From Nageia nagi (Eukaryota; Pinophyta): DNA of 64,000 nucleotides. The stretch is from NCBI GenBank assembly GCA_050084985.1, contig JBITNC010000001.1:172174001-172238000 (forward strand), read 5' to 3'. The position numbers and the translations under genes were made by a program. Positions 1-10,121 of this stretch are shown piece after piece. Under the pieces are notes generated by a model, which was not told the origin of the DNA, did not search any database, and saw only the letters and a program-made list of their open reading frames with translations. Position 1 is the first letter of the stretch. Each line of letters opens with the position of its first letter.

Positions 1-811
1 ACCCCAAGCTAGTGCATGCCTTACCGATACTAGAAACTGTAAATTCATTAGGCTTCACGCCCACATCTTGCATTTCACCAAAAAGCTCAAAGGCATCCTC
101 CTCGCAATCATACCTTGAATACCCTGCAATCATAGCAGTCCACGAAACCACATCTGGTTGACGCATTTCGTCAAACAATTTCCGTCCATCTTTCAGGCAT
201 CCCCAGTTACAATACAAATCTACAAGGGCACTACCAAGATACAGATTATGGTTAAAACCCTTCTTAAGCACCCATGTATGGACCTGTTTTCCCTGTTCCA
301 AACCCCCAATACATGCGCAAGCCTGAACGACACTCACAAAAGTAATATGATTAGGCTCCATACCTGCTCTCCGCATTCTGCGAAACAGTCTCAAAGCTTC
401 TTCGCCATATCCATTCTCTGCGTAGGCTGCAATCATGGCTGTCCATGAGACTTTGTCGAGATTAGGCATTTCGTCAAACACTTGGCGCGCATCCTCCAAA
501 TTCCCACATTTAGCATACATGGTGAGAAGATTATTTGAGAAGAAAATGCCGAGTTGAAACCCTGATTTTATGATGTGGGCATGAATTGCCGTGCCCTGGG
601 AGATGGCATTGCATTCCTGCAGGAGATTGGTATAGGTTTCGGGATCCTGGGGAATGTTGAGAGCATCCATCAGACGTAAAACGTTCCAGGCTTGCCTTAA
701 ATCCGCAACCTCCTCATAATTACGTTTTTTCTTCTTCTTCCTCCGAAGGGGAGGAGCGATGGTAGTTGCAAATGTGAATGTACAAGCGTGACTCAGTTGT
801 TTTGATTTCAT
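1..811 (-). CDS. PPR protein, PLS class, N-terminal part (runs off window)
   Basis: Open frame of 270 codons from an ATG at 811 (minus) to the window edge with no stop, so the 3' end lies outside. Residues 1-33 form a basic N-terminus (APPLRRKKKKKR). From about residue 50 there are alternating PPR motifs: IPQDPETYTNLLQEC, LLTMYAKCGNLEDARQVFDEM, VSWTAMIAAYAENGYGEEAL, HITFVSVVQACACIGGLEQG, then a second VVSWTAMIAGYSRYD unit. PPR proteins of this class bind organellar RNA sequence-specifically and act in editing, splicing or stability; that role is family knowledge. Whether it ends in E or DYW domains cannot be seen. No transit peptide is obvious, and the basic cluster could also be a nuclear signal. 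It is the only undamaged gene here, and a related pseudogene lies behind it in the same orientation. Confidence 0.88.
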   Translation of the reverse strand, partial: MKSKQLSHACTFTFATTIAPPLRRKKKKKRNYEEVADLRQAWNVLRLMDALNIPQDPETYTNLLQECNAISQGTAIHAHIIKSGFQLGIFFSNNLLTMYAKCGNLEDARQVFDEMPNLDKVSWTAMIAAYAENGYGEEALRLFRRMRRAGMEPNHITFVSVVQACACIGGLEQGKQVHTWVLKKGFNHNLYLGSALVDLYCNWGCLKDGRKLFDEMRQPDVVSWTAMIAGYSRYDCEEDAFELFGEMQDVGVKPNEFTVSSIGKACTSLG

Positions 812-1754
812 AAATCTCTGTAAACTACAGCTTCTGGAACTATGTGAAAAAATATCATGGCATGGGAAAGGAGACGTCGGTTGCTTTACCATTGCCATCC
901 AAATATTTCCGCAACTTCCTACTTCTTGTCATCAAAGGAGCCAATAATTCTGCAGCTATCTGCCTACTGTTTGAAAACTCAGAAAAAATGCTCATGCCAG
1001 TGATTTGGATGAAATACAAGAGAATTAATTGTATTTGTAAGGAAGAAGATGCTTGGGGTTAATGGTATGTAAAATGATTTTAAGTGATTTTAACTAATGA
1101 TTTAGTAGATCAATATCATGTGAAAGGGAGGAGTTTGGTATTTAGGATCTTCTTCTTTTTATTTGAGATTTAAACAATCATTTGATTATTCAAATTCTTT
1201 CATATGATTTGATATTTTAAGTAATTTATAAAAATATACTATTAATATCTCATTTCAAAATAAAATTAATGAATAGTAAAATTTAAATATTAGTAATAAT
1301 TAAAAATTTATTTTAATGAATAATTTTTTTTTAGTAGTTCATCCTTTTGGATTTATACTTTGGTATTAAATTCTGTGGTTCTTTTCCATCGAGGTCACTT
1401 GAGAGTCGCACCTGGATTGATTGGACTTAGCATATCAACATGCATGTGAAGGGAGAGTTTTGAATATAGGACCTCCTTTTTTCTACTTGGAAGGTTTAAC
1501 ACCCACGTACTCTTGAACTCTCCTCACATGATTTGATGTAATTATCATTTTTAGATGTAATTATCATTTCAAAGGTATAATTTTAGATCAATTTGAGAGG
1601 TTCAATCTCTATATCTTCATCAATATAGATAAAACTAGTTAGATATCTTAAATATATCTTTATACCTTAAATAAAATATTAATAAATAAAAATATAACAA
1701 AAACTGTAAATAAAAATACATTAAAATTCTTACACATTATTTAAAAAAAAAAAG
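812..1754. other. Intergenic AT-rich stretch with a degenerate direct duplication
   Basis: No coding potential beyond chance. Two diverged copies of a segment of about 110 bp lie at about 1100-1215 and 1420-1540. Both contain a 'catgtgaa(a)gggag' core, then 'gga(t/c)ct(t/c)ctt', ending in 'atgatttgat'. The part next to 811 would hold the promoter of the minus-strand PPR gene, but no clear TATA or initiator could be assigned. Confidence 0.4.
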
Positions 1755-2215
1755 GTTTAACTCTTAAATGCATTTTGCTCCATATTCTATTGACTCCATA
1801 TTGTTATGAATTCTATAGGCACTAAGGAAACAAGTCCACACTACACCATTAGGTTTTATTGGCATGCTATTTTTAGTCTTTTATTTCATTTAGATACCAA
1901 ATATGACCAAAAAAGATAATCATAAATATATAGTGTTTCATTGTGGGTGTAACATGATAATAATTATTCATCAATTTGTAGTGTTTATAGCCATCTTTCA
2001 CTAGACCTATATGGCTACATGCGAATAATACACTAACAAATGTAACATCATATGAATTAATGCTGACATATTCCATTTGTTTAAAAAGTTTGATGGCTTC
2101 CTTGCTATAATCATTCTTTGCATGTCTTGTAATTATTGCATTCTATGAAATTCTTTGTTTATTATGCATCCTGTCAAATAAAATAATTATCATCTTGGTT
2201 TCATTTTGATCTTAT
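1755..2215 (-). pseudogene. PPR pseudogene, C-terminal part (last PPR units and E motif)
   Basis: Reading leftwards on the minus strand there is a recognisable PPR series: LFDRMHNKQRIS, a stop where W of SWNAII is expected (TGG to TAG), ARHAK-type residues, then TFVSVLFACSHIGLVKDGYK and the HYIFMI of the E-region. After a frameshift near 1873 comes MPIKPNGVVWTCFLSAYRIH, the usual E-motif context, with AAKCIxEL-like residues following. The order matches the C-terminus of a PLS-E protein. It is broken by at least two stops and one frameshift. The upstream parts of the same gene lie at 3375-4058 and, across a 59-kb insertion, at 62960-63210. Confidence 0.75.
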
Positions 2216-3374
2216 GGACACTCTTGGTTTCAAAAGTAATAATTCTACAATAAAAACAAAGAATAGAATTGGAAAATATGAACCTCCATTTTTTTTTTAT
2301 TCAATTAGACAAACACAACTTAAATAAAGGTAAAAATGAGCCCCAACTCTCAAATAAATTATATGATTGCAAATGTCAAGAGGGATGATTGTAAACTAAA
2401 AATAATGCATGAATAATAAATAAAAGCACTATTTTTCCACAATGTAATATTGAGGCATATATTAGAAATATGGCATCTTTACGAATATGATAAATGAGAT
2501 GTCTTCATCATATCTGCATCTATATGAAATAGCATGAATCATACATCAATTGTAACAATGTTAGATGAACGTTGTTAACAACCTAAGGGAAGCACGTTGT
2601 CAACAACCTAAAATATGTAGACCCATAAGCAGAAATTGAAATGCATGATATAAGACGAAGGATGTAGTAAATCTACAAATGGGTGGTGTTACGAAACACC
2701 TTTGTTGTTTGGGTTAAATGATATAGCATGTTTTGATCTTTTCTCTAGCTCTCTACCCATGAGAGATTATGTTGCTTTTGATATTCTTTTATAGCAATGT
2801 CTTGATCCTCTTTGATTCTTGGGATCATTGCGTATTACATTATTTGTAGTGTCTTTTTGGATATTTGACACCTCTTACATTATGCAATGGTCCAATACAT
2901 TGATTACATTTCCTTAGATATATTTTAACCCTTTTTACAATAAATATTCTTTGATGCTATAAAATGAATTATTTAATACAAAGAAATTCATTTTTAGGCA
3001 TCTACCATGATGATAGTTCTTCATGTGTCTATATTATAAATGATAATGCATTTGCTTATAGTAATGGTTAAGTATCAATGCTAATCATTTGATTGCTTCC
3101 ATGGCTAAAGTAACTCATATAGAAACCATGAAGCCCTGGTGATGTACTTAAAATAGCATAATTTACGAATTTATCATAATTTGGCAGTATAAACTATTTA
3201 TAAAGTATGATATGGTCCTAACAAAATCTTGAATGGTTTTCATTTAAAACAAGAAAACCAAATCCCCGTAACTTGCATTTTATGATTCAAATACATAAAC
3301 TCACTTTGATAAAAAAAAATGTTGTACTCTATTCTAGTCATCATTTGTTATAGTTTTGATTCAAGTTGCTTAAT
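2216..3374. other. Non-coding interval inside the PPR pseudogene
   Basis: About 1.15 kb with no PPR similarity on either strand, lying between PPR units that should be close together. It is probably an old insertion or a badly eroded part. A short imperfect repeat (ttgttaacaacctaa / ttgtcaacaacctaa) occurs near 2572-2611. No LTRs or TSDs were found. Confidence 0.35.
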
Positions 3375-4058
3375 TCATACTTGTAATGCCTATGCATTTT
3401 AAGAGGCTCCCATATTTTGAATGCATTTCTATTAGGTATGTTATGATAATTATATGCAAAAGAAACCCACATCTAGATTTATTCATGAATGTCCATGACC
3501 CATTTTAAAGCTGTAAAAGTTGTACATGAAGGAAAAAGTCTTGTAGAGGTTATTTTATCTGGTATGAAACCAGTTAATTGGATTTTTTTAAATACTTGAG
3601 AGCCTCCAAATCATGCCCTTTCTATGTGTATATTGTAATCATTGCATTCCATGAGATTACATTTATGTCCTCGATTTTATCAAATAATTCACAAGCCTTG
3701 TGTAGGTTCTCAAACTTAGTATACATGTATATCAATTTATTTTTCTAAACAAATTTCGAGTGAAAACCACTTCTAATTATTTTTCAATGGATATTGTGAC
3801 CCTCTTTTAATGATGGTTAGTTGGCACATGCAAGAATAAAACTAGAAAAGATAAATTTGTTAGGTAGAATACCAGTTCCATTTCATCGCGTTTGGTGGAA
3901 GAGGACCAATGCCTTCTAAAAAAGCCCTTATTTTCTATAGATTATAATCATAACATTTCAAGAAAATACATCTATCTGCATCATTCCTTCAAAAATATCA
4001 TGAGCATTAATGAGGCTACCACACTTAGCATACATATAGAGAAGACTGTTGTGTAAAA
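3375..4058 (-). pseudogene. PPR pseudogene, middle part
   Basis: On the minus strand: LLYMYAKCGSLINAHDIFEG near 3985-4050, FILACANxPSLKEGHNIH near 3785-3840, YMYTKFENLHKACELFDKI near 3660-3725, VISWNAMITIY near 3625-3660, and HSKYGSLLK near 3400-3430. These are consecutive PPR/L/S units in the right order, with several stops. The first unit is cut at 4058 by element E; its N-terminal side resumes at 62960 after the duplicated taaaa. The copy and the insertion point together show a PPR gene relative that decayed in place. Confidence 0.75.
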
Positions 4059-4629
4059 TGTTGGAATGTATAATGCATTATTGTAAGGTTTCTTCATGTA
4101 ATCCACTTAATACTTGAAGGTATCCCTAGATACCTTAAAGTATTTAGTGAATATGATAATGTAAATTCACTAATAATTAAAAGCATCCTTATATATTTTT
4201 AAAGTATTTATGAATAAGATAATGTAACTTGTCCTACACTCCATCTTATGAGCATGCCCCTTGGGTAAAAGGGTGATGCATGACATGACATTGTACAATG
4301 GTTAAAAGAATGATCCAATGGAGGATTTTGGCTTATAAATTGAGCGCCCTCTCCTTGAGATTGCTCACTAAATTTTGTAGCAAAATTATACTCTTGCCTA
4401 AGTTGTAGAAGAAGTGAGAAAGTGAGTCTTTGTAAGAGAGTGCTCTATAAGAATAAGAATATATTAGATTAGTGGATGTACTCCCATGCTTGGAGGAACC
4501 ACTTTATATTGGTGTTATCTTATGTGAATGTTATTTTGAGTTTAAGTTCTTAATTCTTAAAGAATTAGAGAGAGCTTTCATGTGATATTGGTAGAATAAG
4601 AATTTAGTCTTATAGGCTTACTTCCTTCA
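4059..4629 (+). repeat. 5' LTR of copia E
   Basis: 571 bp, TG...CA ends, preceded by TSD taaaa. The PBS-like TGATATCTAGAACC follows two bases later, a variant of the initiator-Met tRNA complement. The same shared LTR segment, 'ggatgtactcccatgcttgg', is found in B, D and E and in altered form in A. Confidence 0.85.
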
Positions 4630-5333
4630 ATTGATATCTAGAACCATTCTTCGAGGCTCCTCTTCAACATTTTAGAGTTCATTTCTACTCCTTCCAACTT
4701 GGAGGCTTTTCTTTCTACTTCATTGGTAAGGTAAAACTAAATTTAAGGTATAACCTCTTATTTGTTTTCTTGAGTTGCTTCATGATACTAACATTTTTGT
4801 TATGTGTTAGTTCAATTTTTTTTTAGAAAATTTGCTTGTAAGTAACAAAATATTATTGTTATGCAATTACTTATACTAATATATTTTTGTTAGTTAAAAT
4901 TATTCTTGATAAAATTATTTAAAATAGCAATAATATATTGTTATGAAATTTATAGTAGTATAAATTAGCTCGATCAAGAATTCCCCAACAAAGATTCAAC
5001 CCCATAATTTTGAACATCAACTGAATTTACTTAATAAGTTGAATGCAAAATATTTTTACCTTATAGAAATTTTTTGGTGTTTATGAAAAAGAGGGTAAAT
5101 TTTATTTTACAAAATTGTTATATTTTTGTATTTCATAGTATATTGTTATTTGGTATATAAAAAATATATACACTATGTATAAGATAAATAAATGGAAAGG
5201 GTTAATTAGCAAAGTATATTTTTTATACATTGAAAAAGAACAATGTATACATTAAAATAATAAAAACATAGGTCTTTCATTAAAAAAAATTACATATGTT
5301 ACAAAAAAATATAAAAATGCATCATATACTTTT
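4630..5333 (+). other. Leader of copia E, first part
   Basis: AT-rich untranslated leader starting with the PBS-like site. It contains the T-rich 'tactaacat...gttagt' passages seen in the leaders of A, B and F. It is cut by G1 at 5333 and resumes at 31863. Confidence 0.6.
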
Positions 5334-6040
5334 TGTAGATGCCTAAATTTGATTTATTATTTATTTAATAAATCATATTTAGACTTCCTAAATGACTTAT
5401 TATAATACTACAAATGTTACGATAAAGTTAATATTACAATTCAATACCATGTGTGATATTAAATTCTATATTATTTATCATAGTTCATATTTTAAAGTAT
5501 CTTGAATACACAATGATTATATTGTTGCTAGAGGTCAACCTTAAATCCTTTCAATGTCTTTGTAGGCTATATATGCGAGTGGAATAGGTTGACCTTCATA
5601 GATCAGAACTCTTTGATATGATAACATCTCTGATAGGTGGTTATCTATTGCAATCTTCATCAAGCAATGATGTCTCTTGATTCCACCTATTATGAGCAAT
5701 TATTATACTTTGAGCTTTGAAAATTTCTATCTTTTGCACACTCCATAATTATGCATATTCAACGCTATTAATGATGTGCATCTTGAGGATCAAGGGTTCC
5801 AGATTTTGGTTGCAGAGGTGATTGATCCATGCATACGAAGATCCATTACGAGCTTGCCTCTAATCTTATCCTAATTCTTCGAAGATAAATGGATATTTAC
5901 TTTTGAGGATTGTACGTACACTTCATATTAGGTGCATGATTTTCATGTATATTAGTTGTATATGACATAGTGTAGATATCTATCTCTTCTTATATTGTGG
6001 ATCCTTTCTAAATTGTATTTTACATAATTTAGAGCCTGCA
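5334..6040 (+). repeat. 5' LTR of G1
   Basis: 707 bp, beginning TGTAGATGCC and ending AGAGCCTGCA. It matches 31150-31857 with many differences, roughly 13-15% by eye, so the insertion is old. It contains one copy of the dispersed palindrome (acgctattaatgatgtgc, near 5761). The primer-binding region starts 'ttttggtgaactcg' at 6041. Confidence 0.85.
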
Positions 6041-6104
6041 TTTTGGTGAACTCGATATTCTTACACACCTAGATTCTATTCTAGGACAACCCTTGTTAGG
6101 AATT

Positions 6105-6511
6105 ATGAATCCATTCATGTTATTATCTCTTCCCTTACACGAGGTGCTTAGAATAATAGCTCAAGAAAATGATAAAACTAGGGTTTATTCTACCTATATT
6201 CCAAAGATGAATTTGAATGAATAACAACCTAAGGCTTCTAAAAGTAAGGTCTATTTTGATGAGATTGGGAGAAGTGTTAGGGTTAACCATTATTTACTTA
6301 TGCAAGAGCCTAATCCAAGTGATAGAATGGATATTGATGAGGATAATGTTACTAAATCTACAAATTCTAGTAGAAGAATGGATATTATTGGAAAAAACCC
6401 TAATAAGTTTAATATGTTTATAGATGATTATAATTTTGATAATGTAAGCCTAAGAAGCCATGGTGATACATCTGATAATGATGCTAAAATTGAAGAATTA
6501 GATAGAATTCC
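6105..6511 (+). pseudogene. G1 gag, N-terminal part
   Basis: From an ATG at 6105: MNPFMLLSLPLHEVLRII, then AQENDKTRVYSTYIPKMN, a stop after NLNE, and further in-frame sequence with acidic, Ser/Asn-rich residues (SDRMDIDEDNV, GDTSDNDAKIEELDRIP). The same region in G2 (38160 onwards) shows ENDKTKVCSTYIENMD, so this is a real N-terminus of the family's gag. It is cut after LDRIP by copia A and resumes after the duplicated attcc at 15457. Confidence 0.65.
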
Positions 6512-6981
6512 TGTTAAAATTTGTAATAAAATATTGTGAATATCTAAACTCCTTGTAAATTCAATTAATCACTTAAAGGATATGTAGATACCTTAAGGGA
6601 TTAATTGAATTCTTTATTATGTGTGGACTTTGACCTTACCATGGGGTTAGTTGGTAGGTTAAAGTTAGGTCATACATTTATTGTAACCCTAACCTTACCC
6701 TTGGGTTAAAGGGAGGTGCTCTCATGCTATAAATAGAGGGTCTCTCCTCTTGTAACACAACTAAGTTTTTGGAGTAAGATTACTCTACTAGTTTGTGTAG
6801 GAGAGGAAGAGAATTGTAGTAAGAGGTGCATAGATTGAGAATAGAGAACTAGTTGTGGATGTACTCCCAAGGAGGGAGGAACCACATTATATTTGTGTTA
6901 TCTTGTGTGAATGGTGTTATGTTGAATGATTGAGTTTCCTAGTCTTGGACCTTGAGAATTAGAGTAGGTCTAATTCCTTCA
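6512..6981 (+). repeat. 5' LTR of copia A
   Basis: 470 bp, TGTTAAAATTTGTAAT...TTCCTTCA. The 3' LTR reads TGTTAGAATTTGTAAT. The partner copy is 479 bp; the length gap is exactly the 9-bp ttagggagg repeat. Confidence 0.95.
6728..6735 (+). promoter_or_regulatory. TATA box of the copia A 5' LTR
   Basis: TATAAATA in the context ctatAAATAgaggg, about 250 bp before the LTR end. The same 'ctataaata' element sits at the equivalent place in B (near 22596), E (near 62670, 3' LTR) and, reversed, D (near 61050). It marks the likely Pol II start that separates U3 from R. Confidence 0.7.
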
Positions 6982-6983
6982 AT

Positions 6984-6995
6984 TGGTATCAGAGC
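6984..6995 (+). other. Primer-binding site of copia A
   Basis: TGGTATCAGAGC, two bases after the LTR, the standard complement of the plant initiator-methionine tRNA 3' end. B has TGGTATTAGAGC; D, E and F carry variants with an extra T (for example TGGTATCTAGATCC in F). Confidence 0.85.
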
Positions 6996-7559
6996 TTAGT
7001 GTGGAAGCTCTTCTTCTACATCTTGGAGATTCTTCATCCTTCTTCATTTCTCATCTTCCACCCCATTGGTGAGGTAAAACTAAGAGAAGGTATAAATTTC
7101 CTCCTCATTTGGTTATCTTATGGATTATTGCATTAGATGCTAACATATTTTGTGAGATATTGGAGCTTATTTTTGCAAAATATGATCAAAATGGCAATGC
7201 AAGCAATTTTTTTTACTAACCTCTTATGTTAGTAGCATTTTTTTTACAAAATGCTTAATACATGATATACCTTTTTAAAGAGGATACTATGTAATGCAAA
7301 TATTTTTACTAACATTTTGTTTGTTAGTAGCATTGATTAATAACTCTATTACAAGCATTGCCAAGGTGTAATATTTACATAATACTTTATTTTTTTTCTC
7401 TAAAATTCTTGCAAAAATTTTAATGCAAATAGAGAGAAATAGTTTTTAGAGGCAATTTATTTAAAGCAAATATGGGGGAAATTTTTTTTAAAGATGCAAT
7501 TATTAAAAAAAAAAAAAAAAAGAGAGAGAGAGAACGTAATGATTATGTCAGTTCAAATT
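6996..7559 (+). other. Leader of copia A, first part
   Basis: AT-rich leader with 'tactaac(a/c)t...gttagtagca' repeats like the other copia leaders. It ends in an A-rich then (GA)n run at 7507-7532, immediately before the captured PPR fragment. No coding content. Confidence 0.6.
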
Positions 7560-7725
7560 TAAAAGGGCAAAATGAAAATTTCAAAGGTTTGGCAGTAAAC
7601 AATAATGGCAAAAGCATAGAGAAGGCACATGAATTGTTTGACAAGATGCATGATGCAGATAGAGTTTCATGGACTGCAATGATCGTAGGATATGCACAAA
7701 ATGGATACGCCACGATGGTGCACTC
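7560..7725 (+). pseudogene. Captured PPR gene fragment in the copia A leader
   Basis: Sense-strand frame reading SIEKAHELFDKMHDADRVSW followed by TAMIVGYAQNGYA. This is one S-to-P PPR unit of the kind seen in the gene at 1-811 (NLEDARQVFDEM, VSWTAMIAAYAENGYGEE). Similarity stops at about 7715. The other four copia leaders have unrelated DNA at this place, so the segment was picked up by element A or its source copy. It has no start, stop or splice context of its own and is unlikely to make a PPR protein. Confidence 0.75.
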
Positions 7726-8490
7726 CCTTTATCTACATTGACCGCACACCAATTCCTGAACACCTCCAAAGCCCAAACCATAAAACTTGCATTCCCTTAT
7801 CTGAGTTGGCTTTCTCCTGTCTAAGTTCAATTGTGAGATTGGACCTCTCAAGCTATGGTGACTGGCTATGTACACTCTCATTTCTTGTGAACCCAACATC
7901 ATATACATTACCGCCATCAGACTACATGTCGTGAATGCAAATGCTGCACACGTTGCTCCATTCGTTAAGTACATGAACAAAAAATTATCTGTGGTAGTAA
8001 GTGGTGAACTCATCTCCCACATTAGAACAACAAAAATTGATAAAAATAAGGCCAAAGTGATGTTTTTCTCTACGATGTCGACCTCATCATTTCCTCCCCT
8101 CGTCAGGTCTAAATGTGGAACTCGTACTTCAAACATGGGATTTCACCATATTTCTTCTTTGTGATCCGTAGTTGGGCATAATTTCTGAACATGGTAAGAA
8201 AAATGAGAGAAATTTGTTAATAAGGAGAGAGGTTGTGTTGAAGAGAAGAGAAGAGAAGAGTCCCCGCCATCAAGGGTCGCAGAGAAGACCATCGGGAGGA
8301 AAGGTGAAGCTGTTGTAAATGATACCTTGGAAATCTAAGAATGAACTCTGCGAGTGATGTTTGAAAGAGAAACGTGCCCCCTATGATCAATCCTATTGCT
8401 GGATGTTGCATTTGGAGAAGCAATGTTAATGCTGCCAAGAAAGCCATGTCTTTAGCGACCAACATGCAAATCGGATTGAGATCTGCTAAC
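7726..8490 (-). pseudogene. Captured host-like segment, antisense, unidentified hydrophobic coding-like sequence
   Basis: Less AT-rich than its surroundings, with two long minus-strand frames. One (about 8465-8217) has hydrophobic stretches such as DMAFLAALTLLLQ and IGLIIGGTFLFQT. The other (about 8136-7729) has NITLALFLSIFVVLMWEM and TCAAFAFTTCSLMAVMYMML. They look like parts of one multi-pass membrane protein gene, perhaps exons, captured with the PPR fragment. I do not recognise the family. Not found in the other copia leaders. Confidence 0.4.
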
Positions 8491-9420
8491 CTGCTAAATT
8501 ATTAGACATCGTAGACTCGCCCCTCCTCCCTCGCTAGTTGCATCTTCTCTTCAATAAAAACAAAGCTAACAACAAACCTTTTTTTTCCTTGTGCATTTAA
8601 TTTTTTTTTTACTACTTGCATGCACATGCACAAGCAACGTATTCTCCTTCTTGGTAAGGGAAGGGTAGCCATCACTACTTTACCTATATGCATTTATTTT
8701 TTTTTACTTGAAGTATTTTGGAGTGCTTGAAGTAAAAGAAGCATTAAATATGCATGAAGTAGGGGTATGGGTCTCCTTCTTTTACCATTTAATTCTTGGA
8801 GACTTGGAAAGTAGTGAATATTTTTAACTTATTTCTACAATAAGGTCAAAAATATTTTAAACTTAGCTTACCTTTTTAAAAAAATGCTTAGAATATTTTT
8901 AATATTGCATGTTTAATTTACTAAGGTGCACATGCAATTTCTAGAATGCCAACCTCTTAGCATTTTTTTCTCTAAGCATGGTAATTTACTTAGGCAAAAC
9001 ATTCTTAGTAAAAAGTTGCTAAGGTAATCTAAGTATGCTATTTTTTTAAGTAAACAAGGGAAAATTTTTTTTACTTAAAATGCATACTTAAAAGACAAGT
9101 TTTAGCATACAAGTTTTTAGGGATAAAACTTTAAGTGAAAGGGGGGGAATTTGTATAATTTTTACTTAAAACTTTATCTAGATCTTGCATGCTAAACTTG
9201 TAATGCATGCCTCTTAATCTTGTTTGAGGAATAAAGCATGCTTAGTACTTAAAATTTTAAGTTAAATAATGCATGATGCATGTTTATTACTTAATTTTTA
9301 ATTCATGGAATAATGCATGTTTAAGTTATGGATTAATGCTAAGTAGGACTTAGCCTTTTTTAAATTCATTAAAGTGATTAAATGAATTTATGAAATTGAG
9401 CAAAGTATGCAAAAATGTAA
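8491..9420 (+). other. Leader of copia A, T-rich middle part
   Basis: Long runs of T and repeated 'aagtaaa/ttacttaaa' and 'gcatg' words, similar in texture to 24400-25050 (B), 32900-33120 (E) and 49620-49960 (F). No coding content. Confidence 0.5.
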
Positions 9421-10121
9421 AATGTCCTTTAGGGGTTAGTACAAAACCCATTGGACTTTTAAAGCTTTTCAAGTTCATGTGGATGATGTATTTTTACTTT
9501 ACTTTATATTTTTGCACAATTGCTTTATACTTGAAAAACGCAAAATATTGAAAGTAACCCCTAAAATGAACACATCCGCACGTACTTTTCCACAACATGA
9601 CTTGTTTGGGGAGCCACAAGGGGAGGACAGGGCAGACTGGAGCCCTTTTAGTCTAAAGAGCTAAGTGGTGGTAAGTCCGTCTTAATTACCCCTAAGACCT
9701 CTGTTGGATTGGATATAACTCTATTAGGTGGATAGGCATGTGTGTAGTGATACCACATGTTCGCATGTTCATTCAGGGATTATCCTAATAACCTAGGAGG
9801 AAAACTAAAAACCTTAAACAAGATAATTAAAATGGTTGATCCAAGATATGTCGGATCCTTGGAAAATAGTTGGTACTTCTCCTTATGAGAGTATATTACT
9901 GTCCAAGGTGAATTGGTTGAGGATTGGTAGTACCTGGGCTCCACCTTGTGGGCATCCAGGTGAAGGCCTAATTCTATACAAGAAAATAACCCCAACTTTA
10001 TCCTCTACGGATCTTGGTTTATAAGTTTACACATGTGGGACATGTTTACTTATGTTTGATTTGTATAGATGGTAAATTGTAAAATTTTTTATTCTTATTA
10101 CATATTTACTTTTGTGTAGAA
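9421..10121 (+). other. Conserved leader block upstream of copia A gag
   Basis: This block recurs in all five copia elements: here, 25061-25858 (B), 57814-58680 minus (D), 33120-34097 (E) and 51500-52090 (F). Shared landmarks include 'cttgtttrgggagccaya', 'gtgataccacatgt', 'rrattatcctgataacctaa' and 'ggttgaggattggtag'. One frame (YESILLSKVNWLRIGSTW in A) stays mostly open in F (YESILLTKGNWLRIGRTW) and D (YKSILLTKGN, a stop, LRISRTW). It may be a packaging or dimerisation signal, a leader peptide, or simply conserved by recent ancestry. Confidence 0.6.

Noticed and set aside
158-448. Plus-strand open frame of 96 codons
   Set aside because: It is the antisense shadow of the PPR gene on the minus strand, which has clear motifs.
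844-1062. Small plus-strand frame next to the PPR gene
   Set aside because: No recognisable motif or conservation; it lies in the upstream region of the PPR gene.
1835-1848. cactacacc word as a possible CACTA end
   Set aside because: It lies inside the E-motif coding remnant of the PPR pseudogene (VVWTC codons) and has no subterminal repeats.
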